Source: Vibrio sp. 99-8-1 (lineage in GTDB: Bacteria; Pseudomonadota; Gammaproteobacteria; Enterobacterales; Vibrionaceae). Taken from it: a stretch of 50,883 nt of DNA. A program made the position numbers and the translations under genes. Of this stretch, positions 43,751 through 50,883 are shown piece after piece; the stretch's first letter is position 1; each line of letters begins with the position of its first letter. The DNA is taken from contig NZ_VTXE01000034.1 in assembly GCF_013114595.1 (NCBI RefSeq), forward strand, positions 1-50,883, given 5' to 3'. The notes beneath the pieces are model-generated. The model saw only the letters and a program-made list of their open reading frames with translations, did not search any database and was not told the DNA's origin.

Positions 43751-44140
43751 ATGGTAGCTACGCTAGCGCGACCAGGGCGAGAGCTTGCAAAGCGATTGTT
43801 ATTGATTCAATCTAGCGTGGTTACAGTTGTAGCAGCAGGAATGGCTTTGGCCATTAGTGTTGATTGGGGAGTTTCTGCGTTAATCGGTGGGGGTATTTTT
43901 GTTATCGCCAATGCCGTATTTGCGCTTTTCGCTTTTATGTACAGTGGGGCTAGAGCTGCGAAAGCAGTGACGGTTTCGTTTTATACTGGTGAAGCATTAA
44001 AAATCCTAATTACTGTCATTCTGTTTTCTGCTGTTTACATGTGTATGCAGGTGGACTTAGTTCCCCTGAAGCTAACCTATTTGCTGGCATTAGGGATTAA
44101 CATCTTTTTGCCCGCGCTATTCATTAACAAAAAAAAATAG
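43751..44140 (+). CDS. atpI: ATP synthase accessory protein AtpI
   Basis: A small four-helix membrane protein at the head of atp operons that assists c-ring assembly. The 129 residues compare with 126 in E. coli. Hydrophobic segments begin near residues 15, 40, 75 and 105. It is eight bases before atpB. Confidence 0.9.
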   Translation: MVATLARPGRELAKRLLLIQSSVVTVVAAGMALAISVDWGVSALIGGGIFVIANAVFALFAFMYSGARAAKAVTVSFYTGEALKILITVILFSAVYMCMQVDLVPLKLTYLLALGINIFLPALFINKKK

Positions 44141-44148
44141 GATGAGTT

Positions 44149-44961
44149 ATGGCTGCGCCAGGTGAAGCGCTAACAGCGTCCGGATATATTGAGCACCACC
44201 TTACTAACCTCTCTTTGTATAAATTGGGTTTAGTAGCGGAGGAGACCAGTTTCTGGAACGTGAATATCGATAGCCTGTTTTTTTCTGTGTTTACAGGGAT
44301 GTTATTCCTTTGGGTATTTCGCTCTGTAGCAAAGAAAGCAACAGTAGGTGTACCGGGTAAGCTCCAATGTGCTGTAGAAATGTTGGTTGAATTTGTCGCT
44401 GATAACGTCAAAGAAACCTTTCATGGACGCAACCCATTGATTGCCCCGTTGGCACTGACTATCTTTTGTTGGGTATTACTAATGAATATCATGGATTTAA
44501 TTCCAATTGATTTCTTACCGTATCCAGCACAACATTGGCTAGGTATCCCTTATTTAAAAGTGGTTCCTTCTGCTGATGTAAATATCACCATGGCAATGGC
44601 TCTGGGCGTTTTTGCCTTGATGATCTATTACAGCATCAAGATAAAAGGTCTGGGCGGATTTGCGAAAGAATTGGCTTTACATCCATTCAATCATCCTGTG
44701 ATGATACCGTTTAACCTACTTTTAGAAGTTGTTTCGCTATTGGCTAAACCTCTTTCTCTTGGTATGCGTTTATTCGGTAACATGTTTGCAGGTGAGGTTG
44801 TATTCATTCTTATCGCGGCAATGCTACCGTGGTGGTTACAATGGGTAGGTGCTCTTCCATGGGCAATATTCCATATTCTGATTATTTGTATCCAAGCGTT
44901 TGTATTCATGATGCTGACTATCGTATATCTATCGATGGCACATGAAGACCCGGATCACTAA
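44149..44961 (+). CDS. atpB: ATP synthase subunit a
   Basis: The Fo stator channel subunit forming the two proton half-channels. The 270-residue protein has five to six helices. The essential arginine lies in PLSLGMRLFGNMFAGE, and the C-terminal segment IQAFVFMMLTIVYLSMAHE matches the family. Second gene of the atp operon. Confidence 0.97.
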   Translation: MAAPGEALTASGYIEHHLTNLSLYKLGLVAEETSFWNVNIDSLFFSVFTGMLFLWVFRSVAKKATVGVPGKLQCAVEMLVEFVADNVKETFHGRNPLIAPLALTIFCWVLLMNIMDLIPIDFLPYPAQHWLGIPYLKVVPSADVNITMAMALGVFALMIYYSIKIKGLGGFAKELALHPFNHPVMIPFNLLLEVVSLLAKPLSLGMRLFGNMFAGEVVFILIAAMLPWWLQWVGALPWAIFHILIICIQAFVFMMLTIVYLSMAHEDPDH

Positions 44962-45020
44962 TTAAATTTTACAGCTTTTATTAGGCACATTAAGCCAACA
45001 ACTATAAATTGGAGATAGTA

Positions 45021-45275
45021 ATGGAAACTTTACTGAGCTTTTCAGCAATCGCCGTGGGTCTTATCGTCGGTCTTGCTTCTCTTGGTACTGCGATTGGATT
45101 CGCAATTCTAGGTGGTAAATTCCTTGAAGGTGCTGCGCGCCAACCAGAGATGGCTCCTATGCTACAAGTTAAGATGTTTATCATCGCGGGTCTACTTGAT
45201 GCGATTCCTATGATTGGTATCGTAATAGCACTTCTATTCACATTTGCTAACCCATTTGTTGGTCAACTAGGTTAA
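45021..45275 (+). CDS. atpE: ATP synthase subunit c
   Basis: The proteolipid of the rotating c-ring, 84 residues in two hydrophobic hairpin helices joined by the polar loop ARQPE. The ion-carrying carboxylate is Asp60 (IIAGLLDAIPMIG). The surroundings look proton-type rather than Na+-type. ATG 45021 has GGAG upstream; an upstream in-frame TTG (45009) overlaps that site and is rejected. Confidence 0.97.
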   Translation: METLLSFSAIAVGLIVGLASLGTAIGFAILGGKFLEGAARQPEMAPMLQVKMFIIAGLLDAIPMIGIVIALLFTFANPFVGQLG

Positions 45276-45351
45276 TCAACAGAACAAAGTCATAAACTTT
45301 GTCGTTGATTAGCAATTTTTCGTTGGTGAACAAAATAGAGGAGTAGCTGTT

Positions 45352-45822
45352 GTGAATATGAACGCAACTCTGCTAGGTCAAGCAATAGCATTTACACTGT
45401 TTGTGTGGTTCTGCATGAAATATGTATGGCCGCCAATTATGGGTGCTATTGAAGAACGTCAGAAAAAAATTGCTGACGGTCTACATGCTGCGGAAAGAGC
45501 AGCAAAAGACTTGGATTTAGCACAAGCTAACGCTTCAGATCAAATGAAAGAAGCGAAGCGCACAGCAACTGAGGTCATTGATTCAGCGAACAAACGTAAA
45601 GCTCAAATTATTGATGAAGCTCGCGAGGAAGCTCAGGCAGAACGCCAGAAAATCCTAGCTCAAGCGGAAGCAGAAATTGAAGCAGAACGTAATCGCGCGA
45701 AAGATGAACTGCGCAAACAAGTTGCTACTCTGGCTTTAGCTGGTGCGGAGAAAATTTTGGAGCGCTCTATCGATAAAGATGCGCAAAAAGATATTCTCGA
45801 CAACATTACTGCAAAACTTTAA
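45352..45822 (+). CDS. atpF: ATP synthase subunit b
   Basis: The peripheral stalk subunit: one N-terminal membrane helix (AIAFTLFVWFCMKYVW) and a long charged coiled coil dimer (about 30-156). GTG 45352 gives 156 residues, the E. coli length, and aligns as (M)NMNATLLGQAIAF. GAGGAG is the ribosome site. Confidence 0.97.
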   Translation: MNMNATLLGQAIAFTLFVWFCMKYVWPPIMGAIEERQKKIADGLHAAERAAKDLDLAQANASDQMKEAKRTATEVIDSANKRKAQIIDEAREEAQAERQKILAQAEAEIEAERNRAKDELRKQVATLALAGAEKILERSIDKDAQKDILDNITAKL

Positions 45823-45837
45823 TGCAAGGGGTGCAAT

Positions 45838-46371
45838 ATGTCTGAACTGACAACAATAGCACGCCCCTATGCCAAAGCAGCGTTTGACTTTGCGGTAGAA
45901 AAAGAGGCATTGGATCAATGGAGCCAAATGCTTACTTTTGCTACTGAAGTAGTAAATAACGAAGATATGGCAGAGCTGTTAACCGGTTCTGTTTCTGCAG
46001 ATAAACTTGCAGATATCTTTGTTGCCGTTTGTGGCGATCAGTTTGATGAACATGGTCAAAACCTTATTAAGGTGATGGCTGAGAATGGTCGATTAAAGGC
46101 TATTCCTGAAGTTTGTGAAGAGTTTTTAGTTCTGAAACATGAACTGGAAAAAGTGATTGATGTAGAAGTTATTTCTGCCTCTAAACTGACCAAAGAACAA
46201 CTTACAAAAATCAGCAAAAAACTTGAAAAACGTCTAGAACGTAAAGTTAACCTGAATTGTAGTGTAGAAGAGACCCTACTTGGTGGGGTTATTATTCGAG
46301 CCGGAGACCTAGTCATCGATAACTCAACTCGCGGTCAAATTGATCGTTTGAGCGATGCATTGAAGTCTTGA
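45838..46371 (+). CDS. atpH: ATP synthase subunit delta
   Basis: A peripheral-stalk subunit linking the F1 alpha crown to subunit b. The 177 residues equal E. coli. The N-terminal helical bundle starts with TIARPYAKAAFDFA, and the C-terminal signature LLGGVIIRAGDLVIDNSTRGQIDRL is clear. It is 15 bases after atpF and 13 before atpA. Confidence 0.97.
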   Translation: MSELTTIARPYAKAAFDFAVEKEALDQWSQMLTFATEVVNNEDMAELLTGSVSADKLADIFVAVCGDQFDEHGQNLIKVMAENGRLKAIPEVCEEFLVLKHELEKVIDVEVISASKLTKEQLTKISKKLEKRLERKVNLNCSVEETLLGGVIIRAGDLVIDNSTRGQIDRLSDALKS

Positions 46372-46384
46372 TGGGGATTGGAGC

Positions 46385-47926
46385 ATGCAACTTAATTCCA
46401 CGGAAATAAGCGACCTAATCAAACAACGTATCGAATCTTTCGATGTTGTAAGTGAAGCTCGTAATGAAGGTACTATCGTATCGGTAAGCGATGGTATTAT
46501 TCGCATTCACGGCCTAGCGGACGTGATGCAAGGTGAAATGATTGAACTACCGGGTGGCCGTTACGCACTAGCACTTAACCTTGAGCGTGACTCGGTAGGT
46601 GCGGTAGTAATGGGTCCTTATGCCGACCTACAAGAAGGCATGAAAGTAACAGGTACTGGTCGTATCCTTGAGGTACCAGTCGGTCCTGAAATGCTTGGTC
46701 GTGTGGTAAACACACTGGGTGAGCCTATCGATGGTAAAGGTCCAATCGAAGCGAAACTGACTTCTCCTGTAGAAGTTATCGCTCCGGGTGTAATCGACCG
46801 TAAATCGGTAGACCAACCTGTACAAACTGGTTATAAGTCAGTTGACTCCATGATCCCTATCGGTCGTGGACAGCGTGAACTTATCATCGGTGACCGCCAA
46901 ACAGGTAAAACAGCGATGGCAATTGATGCCATCATTAACCAGAGAGACTCTGGTATTTACTCTATCTACGTAGCGATCGGTCAGAAAGCATCGACTATTG
47001 CTAACGTGGTTCGCAAACTAGAAGAGCACGGCGCGTTAGCTAACACTATCGTTGTTGTTGCATCTGCTTCTGAATCTGCTGCGTTGCAATACCTTGCACC
47101 ATATGCAGGTTGTGCGATGGGTGAGTATTTCCGAGATCGCGGTGAAGATGCACTGATTGTTTATGATGATCTATCTAAACAAGCGGTAGCTTACCGTCAA
47201 ATTTCTCTACTACTTAAACGTCCACCAGGCCGTGAAGCCTTCCCAGGTGACGTATTCTACTTACACTCCCGTCTACTAGAGCGTGCTGCTCGTGTAAACG
47301 AAGAGTACGTAGAGCGTTTCACTAAAGGTGAAGTGAAAGGTAAGACAGGTTCTTTAACTGCATTGCCTATCATTGAAACACAAGCCGGTGACGTATCAGC
47401 ATTCGTACCAACCAACGTAATCTCGATTACTGATGGTCAGATCTTCCTACAAACTGAACTGTTCAGTGCAGGTGTTCGTCCTGCTGTTGATCCAGGTATT
47501 TCAGTATCTCGTGTAGGTGGTTCAGCTCAGACGAAAATCATCAAGAAGCTATCTGGCGGTATCCGTACAGCACTAGCTCAATACCGTGAACTTGCAGCGT
47601 TTGCACAGTTCTCATCGGATCTTGATGAAGCGACTAAGAAGCAGCTAGACCATGGTCAAAAAGTAACAGAACTAATGAAGCAGAAACAATATGCTCCTAT
47701 GTCTGTTTTTGACCAATCACTAGTTATCTTTGCGGCAGAACGTGGATATTTGGAAACTATCGAGCTAAATAAGCTTGCTGATTTCGAAGATGCACTACTT
47801 TCGTTTGCTCGTAGCCAGTTTGCCGATTTTGTAACAGAGATCGATACGACGGGTGCATACAATGATGAAATCGAAGCACAACTTAAAAAGATTGTTGACG
47901 ATTTCGTAGCAACCCAGACCTGGTAA
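46385..47926 (+). CDS. atpA: ATP synthase subunit alpha
   Basis: The non-catalytic nucleotide-binding subunit of F1. The P-loop GDRQTGKT is at 169-176, the same as in E. coli, with the alpha signature PAVDPGISVSRVGGSAQ. The 513 residues match exactly. It starts MQLNSTEISDLIKQRIE. Confidence 0.99.
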   Translation: MQLNSTEISDLIKQRIESFDVVSEARNEGTIVSVSDGIIRIHGLADVMQGEMIELPGGRYALALNLERDSVGAVVMGPYADLQEGMKVTGTGRILEVPVGPEMLGRVVNTLGEPIDGKGPIEAKLTSPVEVIAPGVIDRKSVDQPVQTGYKSVDSMIPIGRGQRELIIGDRQTGKTAMAIDAIINQRDSGIYSIYVAIGQKASTIANVVRKLEEHGALANTIVVVASASESAALQYLAPYAGCAMGEYFRDRGEDALIVYDDLSKQAVAYRQISLLLKRPPGREAFPGDVFYLHSRLLERAARVNEEYVERFTKGEVKGKTGSLTALPIIETQAGDVSAFVPTNVISITDGQIFLQTELFSAGVRPAVDPGISVSRVGGSAQTKIIKKLSGGIRTALAQYRELAAFAQFSSDLDEATKKQLDHGQKVTELMKQKQYAPMSVFDQSLVIFAAERGYLETIELNKLADFEDALLSFARSQFADFVTEIDTTGAYNDEIEAQLKKIVDDFVATQTW

Positions 47927-47992
47927 TTGATAAGTGAGTCGGTGACCTTAGGGTCACCATTAACGAAGTTATCATAAAGAGAGAGTAATACG

Positions 47993-48859
47993 ATGGCCGG
48001 CGCAAAAGAGATTCGTACTAAGATCGGGAGTGTTAAAAGCACTCAAAAGATCACGAAAGCGATGGAAATGGTAGCTGCTTCTAAAATGCGTCGTTCTCAA
48101 GACGCGATGGGAGCTTCTCGTCCATATGCTGAAACAATGCGTAAAGTGATCGGTCATTTGGCAAACGGAAACCTTGAGTACAAACATCCGTACTTAGAAG
48201 AACGTGAAGCCAAACGTGTTGGTTACATCATGATTTCTACTGACCGCGGCTTGTGTGGTGGCCTGAACATTAACTTGTTCAAAAAAGCCATGTTAGACAT
48301 GCAAGAGTGGAAAGGGAAAGATGCTGAAATTGATTTAGCCGTTATCGGTTCAAAAGCAACAGCATTTTTCAATAACAGTGGCGCTAAAGTGGCTGCTCAA
48401 GTATCTGGCCTTGGAGATGATCCAAGCTTGGAAGACTTGATCGGTTCAGTTGGTGTAATGCTGAAGAAATATGATGAAGGCGAGTTAGATCGTCTATACG
48501 TAGTGTATAACAAGTTTGTTAACACTATGGTTCAAGAACCAACGATCGATCAATTACTACCTTTGCCTAAATCGGATAGCGAAGATATGAAACGCACTCA
48601 TTCTTGGGATTATATCTATGAGCCTGAGCCGAAACCATTACTAGACGCACTATTGATTCGTTATGTTGAATCTCAAGTGTATCAAGGTGTGGTAGAGAAT
48701 CTTGCTTGTGAGCAAGCAGCTCGAATGATTGCGATGAAAGCAGCTACAGACAATGCTAGTGACCTGATTGAAGATTTAGAACTTGTGTATAACAAAGCCC
48801 GTCAATCGGCTATTACACAAGAACTGTCTGAGATCGTATCGGGCGCAGCAGCGGTTTAA
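47993..48859 (+). CDS. atpG: ATP synthase subunit gamma
   Basis: The rotating central shaft of F1. It has the N-terminal helix KEIRTKIGSVKSTQKITKAMEMVAASKMR and the C-terminal signature MKAATDNASDLIEDLELVYNKARQSAITQEL. The 288 residues compare with 287 in E. coli. Confidence 0.98.
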   Translation: MAGAKEIRTKIGSVKSTQKITKAMEMVAASKMRRSQDAMGASRPYAETMRKVIGHLANGNLEYKHPYLEEREAKRVGYIMISTDRGLCGGLNINLFKKAMLDMQEWKGKDAEIDLAVIGSKATAFFNNSGAKVAAQVSGLGDDPSLEDLIGSVGVMLKKYDEGELDRLYVVYNKFVNTMVQEPTIDQLLPLPKSDSEDMKRTHSWDYIYEPEPKPLLDALLIRYVESQVYQGVVENLACEQAARMIAMKAATDNASDLIEDLELVYNKARQSAITQELSEIVSGAAAV

Positions 48860-48893
48860 GCATAGGTAAAACTAATTAGTTAGAGGATTAACG

Positions 48894-50297
48894 ATGGCTA
48901 CAGGTAAGATCGTACAGATCATCGGTGCGGTAGTCGACGTAGAGTTCCCACAGGGCGAAGTACCTCGTGTATACGATGCTCTGAATGTTATTGAAGCGAA
49001 AGAACGTTTGGTTCTTGAAGTTCAACAACAGCTTGGCGGTGGCGTTATTCGCGCAATCGTAATGGGTAGCTCTGATGGTTTACGTCGTGGATTAGTAGTA
49101 GAGAATACTGGCGCTCCAATCACTGTACCAGTAGGTACTAAAACTCTTGGTCGTATCATGAATGTATTAGGTGATGCGATTGATGAGTGTGGTGATATTG
49201 GCGCGGAAGAGCACTATGCTATTCACCGTGAAGCACCAAGTTATGAAGAACAGTCCAATGTGTCTGAACTTCTAGAGACCGGTGTTAAAGTAATCGACTT
49301 GATTTGCCCATTTGCTAAAGGTGGTAAAATTGGTCTATTTGGTGGTGCAGGTGTAGGTAAGACCGTTAACATGATGGAACTTATCAACAACATCGCACTA
49401 CAACACTCAGGTCTTTCAGTATTCGCGGGCGTTGGTGAACGTACTCGTGAAGGTAACGATTTCTACTATGAGATGCAGGAAGCGGGCGTTGTAAACGTTG
49501 AGAATCCTGAAGAGTCTAAAGTAGCAATGGTATATGGTCAGATGAACGAGCCACCGGGCAACCGTCTACGTGTTGCACTGACTGGTTTGACAATGGCAGA
49601 ACGTTTCCGTGACGAAGGTCGTGACGTACTGTTGTTCATCGATAACATTTATCGTTATACCCTTGCGGGTACAGAGGTATCGGCTCTATTAGGTCGTATG
49701 CCATCTGCGGTAGGTTATCAGCCAACACTAGCTGAGGAGATGGGTGTTCTACAGGAACGTATCACATCAACAAAAGCGGGTTCTATCACGTCTGTACAGG
49801 CGGTATATGTACCAGCGGATGATTTGACGGATCCATCTCCAGCAACGACGTTTGCTCACTTAGATGCAACGGTTGTACTTAGCCGTAACATCGCAGCGAT
49901 GGGTCTATACCCAGCGATTGATCCATTGGATTCGACTTCACGTCAGCTTGATCCATTGGTAGTAGGTCAGGAACACTACGACGTAGCTCGTGGCGTTCAG
50001 TCTACACTTCAGCGTTATAAAGAGCTGAAAGATATCATCGCAATCCTAGGTATGGATGAGCTGTCAGAAGAAGACAAACTCGTAGTATCACGTGCACGTA
50101 AGATTGAGCGTTTCCTTACTCAGCCTTATCACGTAGCGGAAGTATTTACAGGTGACCCTGGTATCTACGTATCTCTTAAAGAGACATTACGTGGCTTCAA
50201 AGGTCTACTAGCTGGTGAATACGATGACATTCCTGAGCAAGCGTTTATGTACTGTGGTGCAATCGACGATGCTATTGAGAATGCTAAGAAGCTATAA
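48894..50297 (+). CDS. atpD: ATP synthase subunit beta
   Basis: The catalytic subunit of F1. The P-loop GGAGVGKT is at 150-157. It has GERTREGNDFYYEM and the DNIYRYTLAGTEVSALLGR segment. The length is 467 residues against 460 in E. coli. Confidence 0.99.
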   Translation: MATGKIVQIIGAVVDVEFPQGEVPRVYDALNVIEAKERLVLEVQQQLGGGVIRAIVMGSSDGLRRGLVVENTGAPITVPVGTKTLGRIMNVLGDAIDECGDIGAEEHYAIHREAPSYEEQSNVSELLETGVKVIDLICPFAKGGKIGLFGGAGVGKTVNMMELINNIALQHSGLSVFAGVGERTREGNDFYYEMQEAGVVNVENPEESKVAMVYGQMNEPPGNRLRVALTGLTMAERFRDEGRDVLLFIDNIYRYTLAGTEVSALLGRMPSAVGYQPTLAEEMGVLQERITSTKAGSITSVQAVYVPADDLTDPSPATTFAHLDATVVLSRNIAAMGLYPAIDPLDSTSRQLDPLVVGQEHYDVARGVQSTLQRYKELKDIIAILGMDELSEEDKLVVSRARKIERFLTQPYHVAEVFTGDPGIYVSLKETLRGFKGLLAGEYDDIPEQAFMYCGAIDDAIENAKKL

Positions 50298-50315
50298 GGC
50301 TAAATAGGAGGCGAT

Positions 50316-50738
50316 ATGGCAGCAATAACCTTTCACTTGGACGTAGTAAGTGCAGAAAAGAACATCTTCTCTGGGCTAGTTGAAACGTTTCAGGTGACCG
50401 GGAGCGAAGGTGAACTTGGTATTTTCCATGGACACACTCCGCTGCTGACCGCTATTAAGCCTGGTATGGTGCGTATTGTTAAGCAACACGGCCACGAAGA
50501 AATCATTTATGTTTCTGGTGGTATTGTTGAAGTTCAGCCTGGTACAGCGACTGTACTGGCTGATACTGCGATTCGTGGTGACGAACTAGACGCAGCTAAG
50601 GCAGAAGAGGCCAAGCGCAAGGCTGAGGAGAATATCCAAAATCAGCATGGCGATATGGACTTTGCACAAGCGGCCAGTGAACTGGCTAAAGCCATTGCTC
50701 AGCTTCGAGTGATCGAACTGACAAAAAATAGACGCTAA
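50316..50738 (+). CDS. atpC: ATP synthase subunit epsilon
   Basis: The F1 inhibitory and shaft-coupling subunit. It has an N-terminal beta sandwich (FHLDVVSAEKNIFSGLVE, then GELGIFHGHTPLLTAIKPG) and a C-terminal pair of helices. The 140 residues compare with 139 in E. coli. It is the last gene of the operon, followed by a strong terminator. Confidence 0.97.
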   Translation: MAAITFHLDVVSAEKNIFSGLVETFQVTGSEGELGIFHGHTPLLTAIKPGMVRIVKQHGHEEIIYVSGGIVEVQPGTATVLADTAIRGDELDAAKAEEAKRKAEENIQNQHGDMDFAQAASELAKAIAQLRVIELTKNRR

Positions 50739-50758
50739 TTATTTTGGTGTTATGTGAG

Positions 50759-50784
50759 AAAGGCGGCCATTTGGTCGCCTTTTT
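50759..50784 (+). terminator. Terminator of the atp operon
   Basis: AAAGGCGGCC and GGTCGCCTTT form a 10-bp stem (one G-U) around ATTT with a short T run. The arms are the same as in the yidC terminator. Confidence 0.9.
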
Positions 50785-50799
50785 GTTTTCAACCCTTAA

Positions 50800-50883
50800 A
50801 CCACCTTCTAGGAAGGTGGTGATCGTCCATTAGGGCTTTGCCCGAAGGACGCTCATGTTCAATATATCCATGTTTGTAACCAG
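50800..50883 (-). mobile_element. Possible end of an IS200/IS605-type element (cut by window edge)
   Basis: Just after the atp terminator comes a perfect 9-bp hairpin (ACCACCTTC/GAAGGTGGT, 50800-50820). A nested hairpin follows: CGTCC/GGACG (50824-50828, 50847-50851) enclosing GGGC/GCCC (50833-50836, 50840-50843). An open minus-strand frame enters from the right edge and stops at 50830 (at least 17 codons). Imperfect hairpins next to the 3' end of a gene suggest an IS605-family right end with a TnpB-associated guide RNA scaffold. No transposase is visible, so this is tentative. Confidence 0.35.

Noticed and set aside
44009..45241. Search for Na+-specific residues in the ATP synthase c subunit
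   Set aside because: The carboxylate is Asp60 in a proton-type context (LLDAIPMIG); no Na+-binding Gln/Glu/Ser pattern is seen.
1..50883. CRISPR arrays, tRNA genes and prophage or integron genes
   Set aside because: No regularly spaced repeats, tRNA cloverleaf, integrase or attachment-site features were seen in the window.

Overview
The window is the replication-origin region of the main chromosome of a Vibrionaceae bacterium, most likely a Vibrio. The evidence is gene order and protein content: mioC, a Dam-site-rich oriC, mnmG-rsmG-parA-parB and the atp operon on one side, and gyrB-recF-dnaN-dnaA on the other. An amino-acid ABC transporter sits between dnaA and rpmH, which I recall from Vibrio but not from E. 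coli. Every long gene has a clear gammaproteobacterial counterpart. The species cannot be fixed from the sequence alone.

Layout. 1-2958 (minus strand): an rRNA operon begins off the left edge with tandem P1/P2 promoters inside the window, preceded by hemG, trkH and yigZ. 3031-6668: fatty-acid beta-oxidation operon fadBA with a FadR operator. 6867-11602: acuI/yhdH, a convergent LysR-type regulator, and the potassium-efflux pair kefG-kefB. 11739-15539: a candidate minus-strand small RNA, tusA, and glyQ-glyS. 15901-17169: avtA. 17217-24648: a 48-residue small ORF on the minus strand, diverging from a seven-gene gluconate/Entner-Doudoroff cluster. That cluster is a three-gene TRAP transporter, gntK, edd, eda and gntR, and it carries two GntR operators in front. 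24788-25251: ibpA with a ROSE-type RNA thermometer. 25474-31700 (minus): dnaA-dnaN-recF-gyrB. 32019-34365: amino-acid ABC transporter. 34563-38859: rpmH-rnpA-yidD-yidC-mnmE-mioC. 38937-39209: oriC. 39338-43558: mnmG-rsmG-parA-parB. 43751-50738: complete ATP synthase operon atpIBEFHAGDC. The right edge holds a hairpin-rich sequence that may be the end of an IS200/IS605-type element.

How the genes work together. Most of the window is conserved housekeeping: replication initiation and segregation (dnaA, dnaN, oriC, parAB), topology (gyrB), membrane protein insertion (yidC, yidD), tRNA modification (mnmE, mnmG), and ATP synthesis. The accessory part is the gluconate cluster. Its genes give a complete path: periplasmic capture and TRAP uptake, phosphorylation by GntK, dehydration by Edd, and aldol cleavage by Eda, under a LacI-family GntR. 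It lies between avtA and ibpA, which I recall as near neighbours in V. cholerae, so it was probably inserted or relocated there.

The least-described items are the 48-residue ORF at 17217-17363, the candidate sRNA at 11739-11820, the five-copy 16-base degenerate repeat at 32865-32944, the parS-like site inside recF, and the right-edge element. I did not find a convincing wholly new multi-gene system; the novelty here is small-scale.
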